A stretch of 64,000 nucleotides of DNA from Parvularcula sp. LCG005. GTDB lineage: Bacteria; Pseudomonadota; Alphaproteobacteria; Caulobacterales; Parvularculaceae. Each line of letters begins with the position of its first letter. Positions within the stretch are counted from its first letter, which is position 1. The position numbers and the translations under genes were made by a program. Of the stretch, positions 26,595-35,323 are shown piece after piece. The notes under the pieces were generated by a model that was not told the DNA's origin, did no database searches, and saw only the letters and a list, made by a program, of their open reading frames with translations. The stretch is taken from the NCBI RefSeq assembly GCF_032930845.1, contig NZ_CP136758.1, positions 2,371,001-2,435,000 of the forward strand. Direction: 5' to 3'.

Positions 26595-27025
26595 TACCAG
26601 CCTGCCTCTTTGCGTGCTTTTTCCATCTCTTCGACGTTCACGCTGCGGACATGTTCGCAGAGAGACCAGATATAGCCGAACTCATCCTGCACTGCCGATG
26701 TGCGGTCGCCCCAGAACATGTCCTTGGGTTCGAAGACGCTTGTCATGCCCGTGTCGAGCGCCCGTTTATAGGCCTCATCGCAGCTTGGCACGTAAACGTA
26801 GAACCCAGTCGACTGCGTTCCCGGCGATGGGTGCCGCGGCATCATTTCCATGTCGTCATTGATGAACAGGGTCGTGTTGCCGATCTTGAAGGCGGCATGC
26901 ATGACCTTGCCGCCGCTGCCTTCCATCACATGCCCGATCTGCGCACCAAATGCCGTCTCGTACAGCTTCAGCGCAGCACGCGCGTCTTTCACGACCAGAC
27001 TGGGAATACAGCTGTTCAGCTCCAT
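26594..27025 (-). CDS. VOC-superfamily protein, PhnB/YdeV-like
   Basis: The 143-residue protein is a bleomycin-resistance/dioxygenase-fold (VOC) member of the PhnB-like branch. It has SCIPSLVVKDARAALKLYETA at the start, KIGNTTLFINDD, then MFWGDRTSAVQDEFGYIWSL, the family's WGDR...D-x-FG-x-W signature. Members range from metal-independent binding proteins to dehalogenase-like enzymes; substrate and function are unknown. It lies 40 bases after gatA and overlaps gloA by one base. Confidence 0.8.
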   Translation of the reverse strand: MELNSCIPSLVVKDARAALKLYETAFGAQIGHVMEGSGGKVMHAAFKIGNTTLFINDDMEMMPRHPSPGTQSTGFYVYVPSCDEAYKRALDTGMTSVFEPKDMFWGDRTSAVQDEFGYIWSLCEHVRSVNVEEMEKARKEAGW

Positions 27026-27065
27026 GACGTTTCTCCCGCCCCTTCAATTGTTCCCAAAGTGCGCA

Positions 27066-28574
27066 TCATGACCACCAGTGATCAGGCTGAGCTGTAAAGC
27101 CAGCCGCGTCTTCCAGGACCGCCATGCCGCGGAACATGGTTTCCTCGTCAAACGGACGACCGATCAGCTGCAAGCCGAGCGGCAGACCGTTGGCATCAAG
27201 GCCCGCAGGCACGGAAGCGCCCGGCAGGCCGGCAAGGTTCGTCGTCACAGTGAAGACGTCGTTCAGATACATGGCAATCGGATCGTCGGATTTCTCACCC
27301 AGCGCGAAAGCTGAGGATGGCGCGGATGGCGTCAGCAACAGGTCCACATCGTTCAGGGCCAGCATCATCTCATCAAAGATCTTTTTACGGACCTTCTGGG
27401 CCTTGAGATAATAGGCGTCGTAATAGCCGGCGGACAGCACATAGGTGCCGATCAGGATACGGCGCTGAACCTCTTCGCCAAACCCGGCGGCGCGGGTCTT
27501 GGCATACATCCGATGGATGTTGCTGTCGTCGACACGCAGGCCGTATTTCACGCCGTCATAGCGCGCGAGGTTCGACGATGCCTCGGCGGGCGCGACAATA
27601 TAATAGACCGGCAGGGCGTATTTCGTGAGCGGCAGGGAGACTTCCTTCACCTCTGCGCCCGCGTCCTTCAGCCAGTCGATCCCCTTCTGCCACAATTCGT
27701 CGATTTCGGATGGCATACCGTCAATACGATACTCCTTCGGCACACCGATCTTCAGGCCCTTCACGCCCTGCCCCAGCACCGCCTCGTAATCAGGCACTGG
27801 CACATTGATCGACGTGGAATCCTTGGGGTCATGGCCCGCCATGGACTTCAGCATGATCGCCGAGTCGCGAACCGTCCGGGCTATCGGTCCGGCCTGATCA
27901 AGGGACGATGCAAACGCCACTACACCCCAGCGGGAACAGCGACCATAGGTCGGCTTCACACCGACCGTACCGGTCAGTGACGCAGGCTGACGAATGGAGC
28001 CGCCGGTGTCGGTTGCTGTTGCCGCCGCGCACAGATGCGCTGAGACGGCCGTGGACGAGCCGCCCGAGGAGCCGCCGGGCGTCAGGCCGCCGACCACCTT
28101 GCCGTCCTCGCCAATGCGCGTGGCATTGTCGCCGGACCGGCGCCAGGGATTGATCACCGGACCCATTGCAGAGGTCTCATTCGACGAGCCCATGGCGAAT
28201 TCATCGAGGTTCAGCTTGCCCAACATGACCGCACCGTCCGCGAACAGATTACCGCTGACCGTGCTTTCATAGGTGGGCTTGAAGCCCCGCAGGATATTGC
28301 TCGACGCCGTCGTCTCAACACCCTTGGTGCAGAAGAGGTCCTTGATGCCGAGGGGCACACCTTCCAGTGCGCCGCCCTCGCCCTTGGCGAGGCGAGCATC
28401 ACTGGCGTCCGCCATTTCAAGCGCGCGCTCAGCGGTAACCGTGTTGAAGGCATTCAGCGGTTTGGCCGCTTCGATATTTTTCAAATACGCTTCGGTCGCC
28501 TCGCGGGAAGACAGCTTCTTGTCCTTCAGTGCGTCGCGCAGCTCAGCGAGGGAGAGAGAGGTAATGTCCGTCAT
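27066..28574 (-). CDS. gatA: Asp-tRNA(Asn)/Glu-tRNA(Gln) amidotransferase subunit A
   Basis: GatA is the amidase subunit that releases ammonia from glutamine for transamidation. The 502 residues include the amidase-signature triad: Lys in [11 protein letters not shown], the cis-Ser in [14 protein letters not shown] and the nucleophilic Ser in [36 protein letters not shown] and a C-terminal [11 protein letters not shown] complete the family pattern. The start codon shares one base with the gatC stop, so translation is coupled. Confidence 0.97.
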   Translation of the reverse strand: MTDITSLSLAELRDALKDKKLSSREATEAYLKNIEAAKPLNAFNTVTAERALEMADASDARLAKGEGGALEGVPLGIKDLFCTKGVETTASSNILRGFKPTYESTVSGNLFADGAVMLGKLNLDEFAMGSSNETSAMGPVINPWRRSGDNATRIGEDGKVVGGLTPGGSSGGSSTAVSAHLCAAATATDTGGSIRQPASLTGTVGVKPTYGRCSRWGVVAFASSLDQAGPIARTVRDSAIMLKSMAGHDPKDSTSINVPVPDYEAVLGQGVKGLKIGVPKEYRIDGMPSEIDELWQKGIDWLKDAGAEVKEVSLPLTKYALPVYYIVAPAEASSNLARYDGVKYGLRVDDSNIHRMYAKTRAAGFGEEVQRRILIGTYVLSAGYYDAYYLKAQKVRKKIFDEMMLALNDVDLLLTPSAPSSAFALGEKSDDPIAMYLNDVFTVTTNLAGLPGASVPAGLDANGLPLGLQLIGRPFDEETMFRGMAVLEDAAGFTAQPDHWWS

Positions 28575-28873
28575 TATTCGACCACCTTGGGCACGACAAA
28601 GAAATGCTCTTCGGTCTTGGGCGCATTGGCCACGATCTCTTCGGGCCGGCCACCGCCGGTTCCATCCGTTGTCAGAACGTCGTCACGCATGGGCAGGCCG
28701 ACTTCAACAGTGGAGGCCATGGCCTCAACACCGGTCACATCGACTTCGTCCAATTGTTCAATCCATCCCAGAATGCCGGAAATCTCCCTGGCCATTGGCT
28801 CAAGGCGGTCTTCGGGAAGCTCGATCCGGGCCAGGTTTGCCACCTTCCGAACGGTCTCTTTGTCGATACTCAT
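28574..28873 (-). CDS. gatC: Asp-tRNA(Asn)/Glu-tRNA(Gln) amidotransferase subunit C
   Basis: GatC is the small subunit that wraps around GatA and stabilises its contact with GatB. The 99-residue length is typical, and the sequence [19 protein letters not shown], then [20 protein letters not shown] and the C-terminal [12 protein letters not shown], is diagnostic. It is the first gene of the gatC-gatA-VOC-gloA-gatB run. A promoter should lie in the 38 bases before it or within the upstream peptidase gene; I could not assign one. Confidence 0.95.
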   Translation of the reverse strand: MSIDKETVRKVANLARIELPEDRLEPMAREISGILGWIEQLDEVDVTGVEAMASTVEVGLPMRDDVLTTDGTGGGRPEEIVANAPKTEEHFFVVPKVVE

Positions 28874-28911
28874 CGGGATCCTTTCTCAGCCGGTCCGCCT
28901 ACCAGCGCCGT

Positions 28912-29673
28912 CTATAGTCGTCCAGCGCGCAGCGCGTCGATGACCCATTTCCCGTTTGCCCGGGAGAGGTCTTCAAAAACAAATCGGTTCAGCCCGCTCA
29001 GCGTATCGATCCGCACCGCATCGGCGAGCTGCATCATCTTTTCTGGATGCTCCACAGCGTCGGCATAGGCAAGAAAGAGTTCGGCACCCGTCATGCCTAG
29101 CCGCACAGCTACCACGTCCAGTACGACATAGCCGCAGGCATAGGCAGCGGCTTCATCGCCGACCGCAAACCGTCCGGCCAGCGCGCCCGTTTTCATCGCG
29201 TTCTCGCACCGCCCGTCCGTCCGGTCGCGCCATCGGTCGCGATCCGCCACCGACCACAGACCGGACCGAACAAGGATGTCGACGGCAACCAGCTCCGCGA
29301 AACCTTCATGCAGCCATCGCGGCTCCCACACCGCATCGAGCCGCGCCAACTGCCAGACATGGGCCAGTTCATGGGCCGTGTTCTGTTTGAGAAGAGCATC
29401 GCCCTGCGCGGTCAGGCCGGACCAGCCTTCTCCCGTCAGACGGACCCGGATCACATTGACGTCGGTCGTTGCAGCAATATTCATCTGTCCTGCCACGCTG
29501 TCGTCGAGCGTCACCTCGAAGACAGGATCGTCCGGGGCAATTGTCGGAAACGCCGCGCGGTAGGCGGGCATCAGTATCGCGGCGTGAGTGTCCTGCGCTT
29601 CAGTCACCCAGGAGGGTGCCGCGTGTGCTTCGATGCTTGCGAAGAGCAACAGGACAGACCAAAGGGCGTGCAT
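28912..29673 (-). CDS. Secreted gluzincin-type metallopeptidase-like protein
   Basis: The 253-residue protein has a short signal peptide (MHALWSVLLLFASIEAHA). A zinc-peptidase signature follows: HELAH at residues 101-105 and, 17 residues on, LHEGFAEL (123-127), which resembles the NEGFAE element of gluzincins and peptidase-MA-like domains. The two histidines and the following glutamate would bind zinc. The target is unknown. Its ATG at 29671-29673 interlocks with the ATG of the divergent ruvX gene, so the ribosome site of each lies inside the other. It precedes gatC by 38 bases on the same strand and may share its transcript. Confidence 0.72.
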   Translation of the reverse strand: MHALWSVLLLFASIEAHAAPSWVTEAQDTHAAILMPAYRAAFPTIAPDDPVFEVTLDDSVAGQMNIAATTDVNVIRVRLTGEGWSGLTAQGDALLKQNTAHELAHVWQLARLDAVWEPRWLHEGFAELVAVDILVRSGLWSVADRDRWRDRTDGRCENAMKTGALAGRFAVGDEAAAYACGYVVLDVVAVRLGMTGAELFLAYADAVEHPEKMMQLADAVRIDTLSGLNRFVFEDLSRANGKWVIDALRAGRL

Positions 29674-30148
29674 GGACGACGACTTCCTGACAGCAGCGGC
29701 ACAGTTCCCCTACGGCCCGCTATTGGGCCTTGATCTGGGGACGAAGACAATAGGCGTGGCGGTGTCGACGCCGAATCGCTCGCTGGCAACCCCTGTCACG
29801 ACGATCAGGCGCACGAAATTCACGGGCGATGCCGAGGCGCTGATCGCCTTGGCTGCCGAGCGGAACGTGGTCGGCCTGGTCCTTGGCCTTCCCCGCAACA
29901 TGGACGGTACCGAAGGGCCGCGCGCCCAATCCACCAGAGCGTTTGCCCGCAATCTTCGCCGCGTGACTGATCTGCCGGTGGCCTATTGGGATGAACGCCT
30001 GTCCACCGCCGCAGCTGAGCGGGAGCTGATCGCCCTCGATACGAGCCGTGCCCGGCGCGCCGCCGTCATTGATGAAATGGCCGCCAGCTATATCCTGCAG
30101 GGCGCGCTTGATCGGATGAACGCCGCTGCGCAAAGAGAGCACCCATGA
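29672..30148 (+). CDS. ruvX: Putative pre-16S rRNA nuclease / Holliday junction resolvase RuvX (YqgF)
   Basis: YqgF-family RNase-H-fold nuclease that trims the 5' end of 16S rRNA precursors. The motifs GLDLGTKTIGVAVS, GLPRNMDGTEGPRAQST, YWDERLSTAAAER and IDEMAASYILQGALD carry the conserved acidic residues. I begin at the ATG opening MDDDFLTAA, 28 codons inside a longer open frame whose extension overlaps the peptidase gene and looks non-coding. AAAGGG five bases upstream may be its ribosome site. The stop overlaps pyrB by four bases. Confidence 0.9.
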   Translation: MDDDFLTAAAQFPYGPLLGLDLGTKTIGVAVSTPNRSLATPVTTIRRTKFTGDAEALIALAAERNVVGLVLGLPRNMDGTEGPRAQSTRAFARNLRRVTDLPVAYWDERLSTAAAERELIALDTSRARRAAVIDEMAASYILQGALDRMNAAAQREHP

Positions 30149-31098
30149 CCACGGCCCGTCACCTTACCGATATTGCCTCGCTCGACGATGAGGCCCTGCT
30201 TCAAATTCTCGAACGCTCGCTCACCTTCCGGCGCATGATGGACCAGGGACGATATCCCAAACCCGTTCTGGAAGGCCGGCTGCAGTTCAATCTCTTCTTT
30301 GAAAATTCGACCCGCACCAACCTCTCCTTTGAGGTAGCGGCCAAGCGGCTCGGCGCCATTGTGTCAGTGGTCCCGGTGGCCGCCTCATCGGTGCACAAGG
30401 GCGAGACGGTTGACGATACGGTCGTGACATTATGTGCCCAGGGTGCGGATTACCTTGTTATCCGCGCCGCCCCCGCAGGCACCATTGCCAGCGCCGTGTC
30501 GGTTATTGAGCGAAACGGCTATCCGACATCGATCCTGAATGCAGGCGAAGGCGCGCTCGGCCACCCGACCCAGGGGCTGCTTGATGTCAGCAGCGTTCTT
30601 TATGCCCTGAAGCGGCAGCCTGACGATCGGCTGGAAGATGTGCGCCTGAGCATTTGCGGCGACATCCGGCATTCCCGTGTTGCCGCCTCCGCCATTGAGG
30701 GCTTCTCACGGATGGGCGCGCAGATCACGCTCGTCGGTCCGTCGCAACTGCTTCCATCAGAGAAGCCGGCCGGTGTCGCAGCCATGATCGAGGATCTGGG
30801 GGACGGCATTGACGGCGCGGATGTGGTCATGGCCCTTCGAATACAGAAGGAACGGTTCGGCGCGGATGAGGGCCTGTCGCTGGATGGTTTCCACGAACAG
30901 TTTGGCCTGAACCACGCCAAGCTGAAACGGGCGAGCCCCGATGCCATCGTCATGCATCCCGGCCCGATGAATCGCGGCGTGGAGATCAGCGATGCGCTGG
31001 CTGACGATCCCGAGCGCTCGCTCATTCGCTCGCAGGTGACACATGGGGTGGCGACCCGTATGGCCGTTCTTGAATGGCTTGAAGAGGCTCGCCGCTGA
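30145..31098 (+). CDS. pyrB: Aspartate carbamoyltransferase catalytic subunit
   Basis: PyrB joins carbamoyl phosphate to aspartate, the committed step of pyrimidine synthesis. The 317-residue protein has the carbamoyl-phosphate loop FFENSTRTNLSFEVAAKRL, then KGETVDDTV, HPTQGLLD and a C-terminal MHPGPMNRGVEI. No regulatory subunit gene (pyrI) is present, as usual in alphaproteobacteria. A pyrC gene, often adjacent in this group, is absent; plsY follows directly with no gap. Confidence 0.96.
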   Translation: MTTARHLTDIASLDDEALLQILERSLTFRRMMDQGRYPKPVLEGRLQFNLFFENSTRTNLSFEVAAKRLGAIVSVVPVAASSVHKGETVDDTVVTLCAQGADYLVIRAAPAGTIASAVSVIERNGYPTSILNAGEGALGHPTQGLLDVSSVLYALKRQPDDRLEDVRLSICGDIRHSRVAASAIEGFSRMGAQITLVGPSQLLPSEKPAGVAAMIEDLGDGIDGADVVMALRIQKERFGADEGLSLDGFHEQFGLNHAKLKRASPDAIVMHPGPMNRGVEISDALADDPERSLIRSQVTHGVATRMAVLEWLEEARR

Positions 31099-31689
31099 AT
31101 GACTTTCATCCTGACCGCCACCCTCGCCTACCTTCTGGGTTCAGTGCCGTTTGGCCTGCTCCTGACCCGAATGGCCGGGCTCGGCGATATCCGCAGCGTC
31201 GGCTCCGGCAATATCGGTGCAACGAACGTGCTCCGGACCGGACGCAAGGATCTGGCGCTGGCGACATTACTGCTCGATAGCGGCAAAGGGGCGATCGCGG
31301 TCGGTATCGCCGCCGCTTTCACCCAAGGGGCCGCGGCGCCCATGGCGGTGGCCGGCGCTTTCGCTTTTCTGGGTCACTGTTTCCCGATCTATCTGAAGTT
31401 CAATGGCGGCAAGGGCGTGGCAACGTTTCTGGGCACGCTGTTCGCCTTCAACTGGACCGTCGGCCTCGCTGCCGCCGGTATCTGGCTGCTGACGGCGGTC
31501 ATCAGCCGCTATTCCTCCCTCTCCGCCCTGGTCATGGCCATGGTCACGCCGTTCCTGTTTCTGGTGAACGGTCAGTTCATGTTTTTCGCAGCATCCGTGT
31601 TCATGGCAGCCTTGATCTTCTATCGGCATCGCCCGAACATCGAGCGGCTCCTGAACGGGACTGAGTCGCGTATTGGCAAGAAGGGTTGA
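31099..31689 (+). CDS. plsY: Acyl-phosphate:glycerol-3-phosphate acyltransferase
   Basis: PlsY transfers an acyl group from acyl phosphate to glycerol-3-phosphate, starting phospholipid synthesis in the inner membrane. The 196-residue protein has five hydrophobic helices and the three conserved cytoplasmic motifs: GSVPFGLLL, GSGNIGATNVLRTG and FNGGKGVATFLG. Its ATG directly follows the pyrB stop, so ruvX-pyrB-plsY form one tightly packed unit. Confidence 0.96.
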   Translation: MTFILTATLAYLLGSVPFGLLLTRMAGLGDIRSVGSGNIGATNVLRTGRKDLALATLLLDSGKGAIAVGIAAAFTQGAAAPMAVAGAFAFLGHCFPIYLKFNGGKGVATFLGTLFAFNWTVGLAAAGIWLLTAVISRYSSLSALVMAMVTPFLFLVNGQFMFFAASVFMAALIFYRHRPNIERLLNGTESRIGKKG

Positions 31690-31889
31690 TGCTGCACCTG
31701 CGTAGTGGCAAGGTGTAGCGAATGTTTGCGCCCTTTCGCGCGGCAGAATATGCCAAGCTGTTTTGCTATTGCGCATCAAAATAGCTTTTGTTACCAAATT
31801 ATCTTGCGCTAACGCGAAATCTACGCACATTGCGCCGCCGTGGGAGCGGGCTGCTCTGGCCCGGCGCATCAACCAAAGAAGGTTTGTAC
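31690..31889 (+). promoter_or_regulatory. Leader and promoter region of glnA
   Basis: This 200-base gap lies between plsY and glnA. It is less GC-rich than its flanks around 31760-31820 (a CAAAATAGCTTTTGTTACC segment), where a promoter is most likely. I searched by eye for a sigma-54 element (TGGCAC-N5-TTGC) and for NtrC sites and found no convincing one. No PII gene (glnB) occupies the usual place before glnA. Confidence 0.35.
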
Positions 31890-33296
31890 ATGTCTGCAAA
31901 AGACGTCCTGAAATATGTGAAGGACAATGAGATCAAGTTTGTCGACCTGCGCTTCACCGATCCAAAGGGCACGTGGCACCACGTCACCTTTGAGGCGCCT
32001 CTTGTTGACGAGGAATTCCTGACCGACGGCACCATGTTCGACGGCTCGTCCATTGCTGGCTGGAAAGCCATCAATGAGAGCGACATGATCCTGATGCCAG
32101 ACACAAAAACGCTTGTGCGTGACCCGTTCTTCGCACAGCCAACGATTTCGCTGACCTGCGACGTGCTCGAGCCTTCCACCGGCCAGCCTTACAATCGTGA
32201 CCCACGGACGACGGCCAAGGCCGCTGAAGCCTATCTGAAATCGACAGGTATCGGTGACACGGCGTTCTTCGGTCCTGAAGCAGAATTTTTCATCTTCGAC
32301 GACGTGCGGATCTCCAGTGACCAGCATCACATGGGTTTCATGATCGATTCGACCGAAGGTCCATACAACATGGGCCGTGAGTTCGAAGGCGGCAATATGG
32401 GCCACCGTCCGCGCACGAAAGGTGGCTACTTCCCAGTACCGCCAGTGGACAGCGAGCAGGACCTGCGGTCCGAAATGCTGATCTACATGCGCGAAATGGG
32501 CATCGAGCCAGAGAAGCACCACCACGAAGTGGCGCCTTCCCAGCACGAACTCGGCATGAAATTCGACACCCTCGTCGAAGTCGCAGATCAGCTGCAAAAG
32601 TACAAATACGTCGTGAAGCAAGTCTCGCACGCCTTCGGCAAGACGGCCACGTTCATGGCCAAGCCTGTCTACGGCGATAACGGTTCAGGCATGCACGTCC
32701 ACCAGTCGATCTGGAAGGGTGGCAAGCCGGTTTTCGCAGGCGACCGTTATGCGGACCTGTCCGAAACCTGCCTTCACTACATTGGCGGCATCATCAAGCA
32801 CGCACGGGCGATCAACGCGTTCTCTAACTCAACGACCAACAGCTATAAGCGTCTGGTCCCAGGCTTCGAAGCGCCGATCATGCTCGCCTACTCCGCGCGC
32901 AACCGCTCTGCTTCGATTCGTATCCCCTGGGTCAGCTCACCAAAGGCCAAGCGTCTTGAAACACGCTTCCCTGACCCGATGGGCAACCCATACCTGATCT
33001 TCTCGGCCCTTCTCATGGCCGGTCTTGACGGTATCGAGAACAAGATCGATCCCGGCGAAGCCATGGACAAGGATCTCTACGACCTGTCGCCAGAAGAGCA
33101 GTCCGGTATCCCAACGGTATGTTCGTCCCTCGAGCAGGCGCTTGCTGCCCTCGATGCAGACCGCGAGTTCCTGAAAAAGGGCAACGTGTTCAACGACGAC
33201 CAGATCGACGCCTATATCGAACTGAAAATGGCCGAGGTTGTCCGTTACAACACGACACCTCACCCAGTCGAATTCGACATGTACTACAGCTGCTAA
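31890..33296 (+). CDS. glnA: Glutamine synthetase, type I
   Basis: GlnA makes glutamine from glutamate, ammonia and ATP. The 468-residue protein starts [20 protein letters not shown]; an open frame extends 34 codons upstream but AAGAAGG before this ATG decides the start. Metal and substrate motifs include [27 protein letters not shown] and RLVPGFEAP. The C-terminal [12 protein letters not shown] contains the tyrosine adenylylated in GSI-beta enzymes, so control by GlnE is expected. Proline codons are mainly CCA, unlike most genes here, a sign of selection for high expression. It has its own promoter region and terminator. Confidence 0.97.
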   Translation: MSAKDVLKYVKDNEIKFVDLRFTDPKGTWHHVTFEAPLVDEEFLTDGTMFDGSSIAGWKAINESDMILMPDTKTLVRDPFFAQPTISLTCDVLEPSTGQPYNRDPRTTAKAAEAYLKSTGIGDTAFFGPEAEFFIFDDVRISSDQHHMGFMIDSTEGPYNMGREFEGGNMGHRPRTKGGYFPVPPVDSEQDLRSEMLIYMREMGIEPEKHHHEVAPSQHELGMKFDTLVEVADQLQKYKYVVKQVSHAFGKTATFMAKPVYGDNGSGMHVHQSIWKGGKPVFAGDRYADLSETCLHYIGGIIKHARAINAFSNSTTNSYKRLVPGFEAPIMLAYSARNRSASIRIPWVSSPKAKRLETRFPDPMGNPYLIFSALLMAGLDGIENKIDPGEAMDKDLYDLSPEEQSGIPTVCSSLEQALAALDADREFLKKGNVFNDDQIDAYIELKMAEVVRYNTTPHPVEFDMYYSC

Positions 33297-33316
33297 TCGC
33301 AGCTCTCCTGAACGAG

Positions 33317-33347
33317 AAAAGGCCGGAGCATCGCTCCGGCCTTTTTT
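33317..33347 (+). terminator. Rho-independent terminator of glnA
   Basis: GGCCGGAGC (33321-33329) pairs perfectly with GCTCCGGCC (33333-33341) across a three-base loop. A run of A precedes the stem and six T follow it. The A/T symmetry means it can also stop transcripts of the convergent pleD gene. Confidence 0.95.
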
Positions 33348-33371
33348 GTGTCGACTGTCTGGTCGCTTTGC

Positions 33372-34754
33372 TCAGGCGGCCTGCGCCACAACGCGGTTCC
33401 GACCGGTGTCTTTGGCCTTGTACAGCGCATCATCGGCGCGCTTGAGAATATCCTGCGGCGTGTCATCGAGATTGCCTGGCTCCGATGTCGCCACACCGAT
33501 CGATACGGTGATAGTGATCGGATCGCCGGCACCAATATCAACGGGCGCCTCAGCAATCTGGCTTCGCAGGCGTTCTGCGATGGCTTCCGCAGACTGGCGG
33601 TCCGTGTCGGGCATCACGAAAACGAACTCTTCACCACCGAAGCGGCAGGCCAGGTCGATACCGCGGATCGAGAAGTTCATCCGCTGCGCCATCTCTCGCA
33701 GGACCACATCGCCGATATCGTGGCCAAGTGTATCGTTCACTTTCTTGAAGTGGTCGACGTCGATGACCATCAGAGACAGCGGATTAGCCTCTTCCTTGGC
33801 ATCGCGCAGCAGACGCGGCAGGTGGTTGGCGAGATAGCGACGATTGTAGAGGCCCGTGAGCGGATCCGTCACCGCCATTTCCAGCGTTTCATTCACCGAC
33901 TGGCGGAGATGTTCGACATAACGCTTGCGACGCAGCTGCGTTTTCACGCGCGCGGCCATCTCCTGGCTGTCGATCGGGCGCATCAGATAGTCGCTCACGC
34001 CAATATCAAGAGCGCGTACAAGCTTTCGCATGTCATCATCGCGCGCCAATGCCAGCAGTGGGCTGAGACGTGCATTTTCGAACGAGCGGATGGCTGAACA
34101 CAGCCGCAGCGGGTCGTAGGACTCAAGCGCCAGATCAATCATGATCAGATCAGGCATCTGGCTGCGGATCAGGTCGAGGGACTGCCGTGCGTCATTCTCG
34201 AAGTGGAAATGGACTTTGCCGGGCAGGCCCTCAGCGTCCTCAACAAGACCATCAATAAAGGGTTCGTCGGTAATGACCATGATCGAGCTGACCATGGTGG
34301 CCTCATCAAGGTCCGTATAGGACGGGGCCACAGCGCCCAGTTCGGCGCCTTTCACATAGCGATAGCGCAGTTCGTCGGTCATCTGCTTCAGGCGGGTCAG
34401 GCTGCGCACTCGCGCAAACATGGCCACGTCCTGAACAGGTTTAGTCAGAAAGTCGTCGGCGCCGGCCTTCAGCCCCGCGAGGCGGTCGGACTGCTGGTCC
34501 AGCGCGGTGACCATGACAACGGGAATATGGCAGGTGATCGGGTCTTCCTTGAGACGGCGGCAGACCTCAAAGCCGTCCAGCCCGGGCATCATCACATCAA
34601 GGAGCACAATATCAGGCTGTTGACTGGCAGCGATCTCCAGCGCTTCTTCGCCTGATAACGATGTCAGCACCTCGAAATATTCTGCGCGCAGCTTTGCTTC
34701 GAGCAGTTTTACGTTCGGTGCCAGATCGTCAACAACAAGTACTCTAGCGGTCAT
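33372..34754 (-). CDS. pleD: Response regulator diguanylate cyclase PleD
   Basis: PleD makes cyclic-di-GMP at the cell pole during the swarmer-to-stalked transition in Caulobacter. The 460-residue protein has the same order: a receiver domain with VLVVDD and the phospho-acceptor in PDIVLLDVMMPGLDG (Asp53), a second adaptor receiver-like domain (about 150-280, MVITDEPF, DLIMIDLALESYD), and a GGDEF domain with DPLTGLYNRRYL and an intact GGEEF near residue 370. An RxxD-type inhibitory site was not confirmed. It lies 46 bases after divK, the Caulobacter arrangement. Confidence 0.95.
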   Translation of the reverse strand: MTARVLVVDDLAPNVKLLEAKLRAEYFEVLTSLSGEEALEIAASQQPDIVLLDVMMPGLDGFEVCRRLKEDPITCHIPVVMVTALDQQSDRLAGLKAGADDFLTKPVQDVAMFARVRSLTRLKQMTDELRYRYVKGAELGAVAPSYTDLDEATMVSSIMVITDEPFIDGLVEDAEGLPGKVHFHFENDARQSLDLIRSQMPDLIMIDLALESYDPLRLCSAIRSFENARLSPLLALARDDDMRKLVRALDIGVSDYLMRPIDSQEMAARVKTQLRRKRYVEHLRQSVNETLEMAVTDPLTGLYNRRYLANHLPRLLRDAKEEANPLSLMVIDVDHFKKVNDTLGHDIGDVVLREMAQRMNFSIRGIDLACRFGGEEFVFVMPDTDRQSAEAIAERLRSQIAEAPVDIGAGDPITITVSIGVATSEPGNLDDTPQDILKRADDALYKAKDTGRNRVVAQAA

Positions 34755-34800
34755 GACGTGTCCTCGTGACGCTCCCCACGTCGGGTCAGCACCATCCGCC

Positions 34801-35220
34801 TTACGCTAGATACCTTTTCACTTTCTCAAGAAACACCGGAACGGAGATCGGTTTTGCGAGATAATCTTCGCATCCGCCCTGCCGAATCCGCTCTTCATCG
34901 CTTTTCATGGCGAAAGCCGTTACAGCGATGACGGGGATGCCGGCAATTTCTGGATCAGCCTTGATCTCACGCGTCACATCCAAGCCCGACTTCTCTGGCA
35001 GCTGGATATCCATCAGGATCAGATCGGGGTGATGCGCCTTGGCGAGCGCAAAACCCTCATTGCCATTCACCGCCTTGAGGACATTATAGCCCTGGACCTC
35101 AAGCAGATCATGAAAAAGCTTCATGTTCAGCTCGTTGTCTTCGACGATCAGGACCGTCTTCTGCCCGGGTGTGCTATGATCTGTTGGTGACATTAAGTTC
35201 GTTACGACAGCGACTGACAT
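34801..35220 (-). CDS. divK: Single-domain response regulator DivK
   Basis: DivK is a polar cell-cycle regulator phosphorylated by DivJ/PleC-type kinases; it controls the CckA-CtrA pathway through DivL. The 139-residue protein is a lone receiver domain with [20 protein letters not shown], the phosphorylated aspartate in [14 protein letters not shown] (Asp71 from this start), [14 protein letters not shown] and DYLAKPISV. An in-frame ATG nine codons inside (MSPTDHS) could also be the start and would match the shorter Caulobacter protein better. It is followed by pleD on the same strand and diverges from dinB. Confidence 0.93.
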   Translation of the reverse strand: MSVAVVTNLMSPTDHSTPGQKTVLIVEDNELNMKLFHDLLEVQGYNVLKAVNGNEGFALAKAHHPDLILMDIQLPEKSGLDVTREIKADPEIAGIPVIAVTAFAMKSDEERIRQGGCEDYLAKPISVPVFLEKVKRYLA

Positions 35221-35323
35221 ACTTGTTTTAGCCTATTTCGAGACAGCGCTGGTCTCCCGCCGCTACACTCGCTCCATCCTCATCTATAGGCGTTTAAGTT
35301 AATTGCAGGTTGATCAAAAACCG

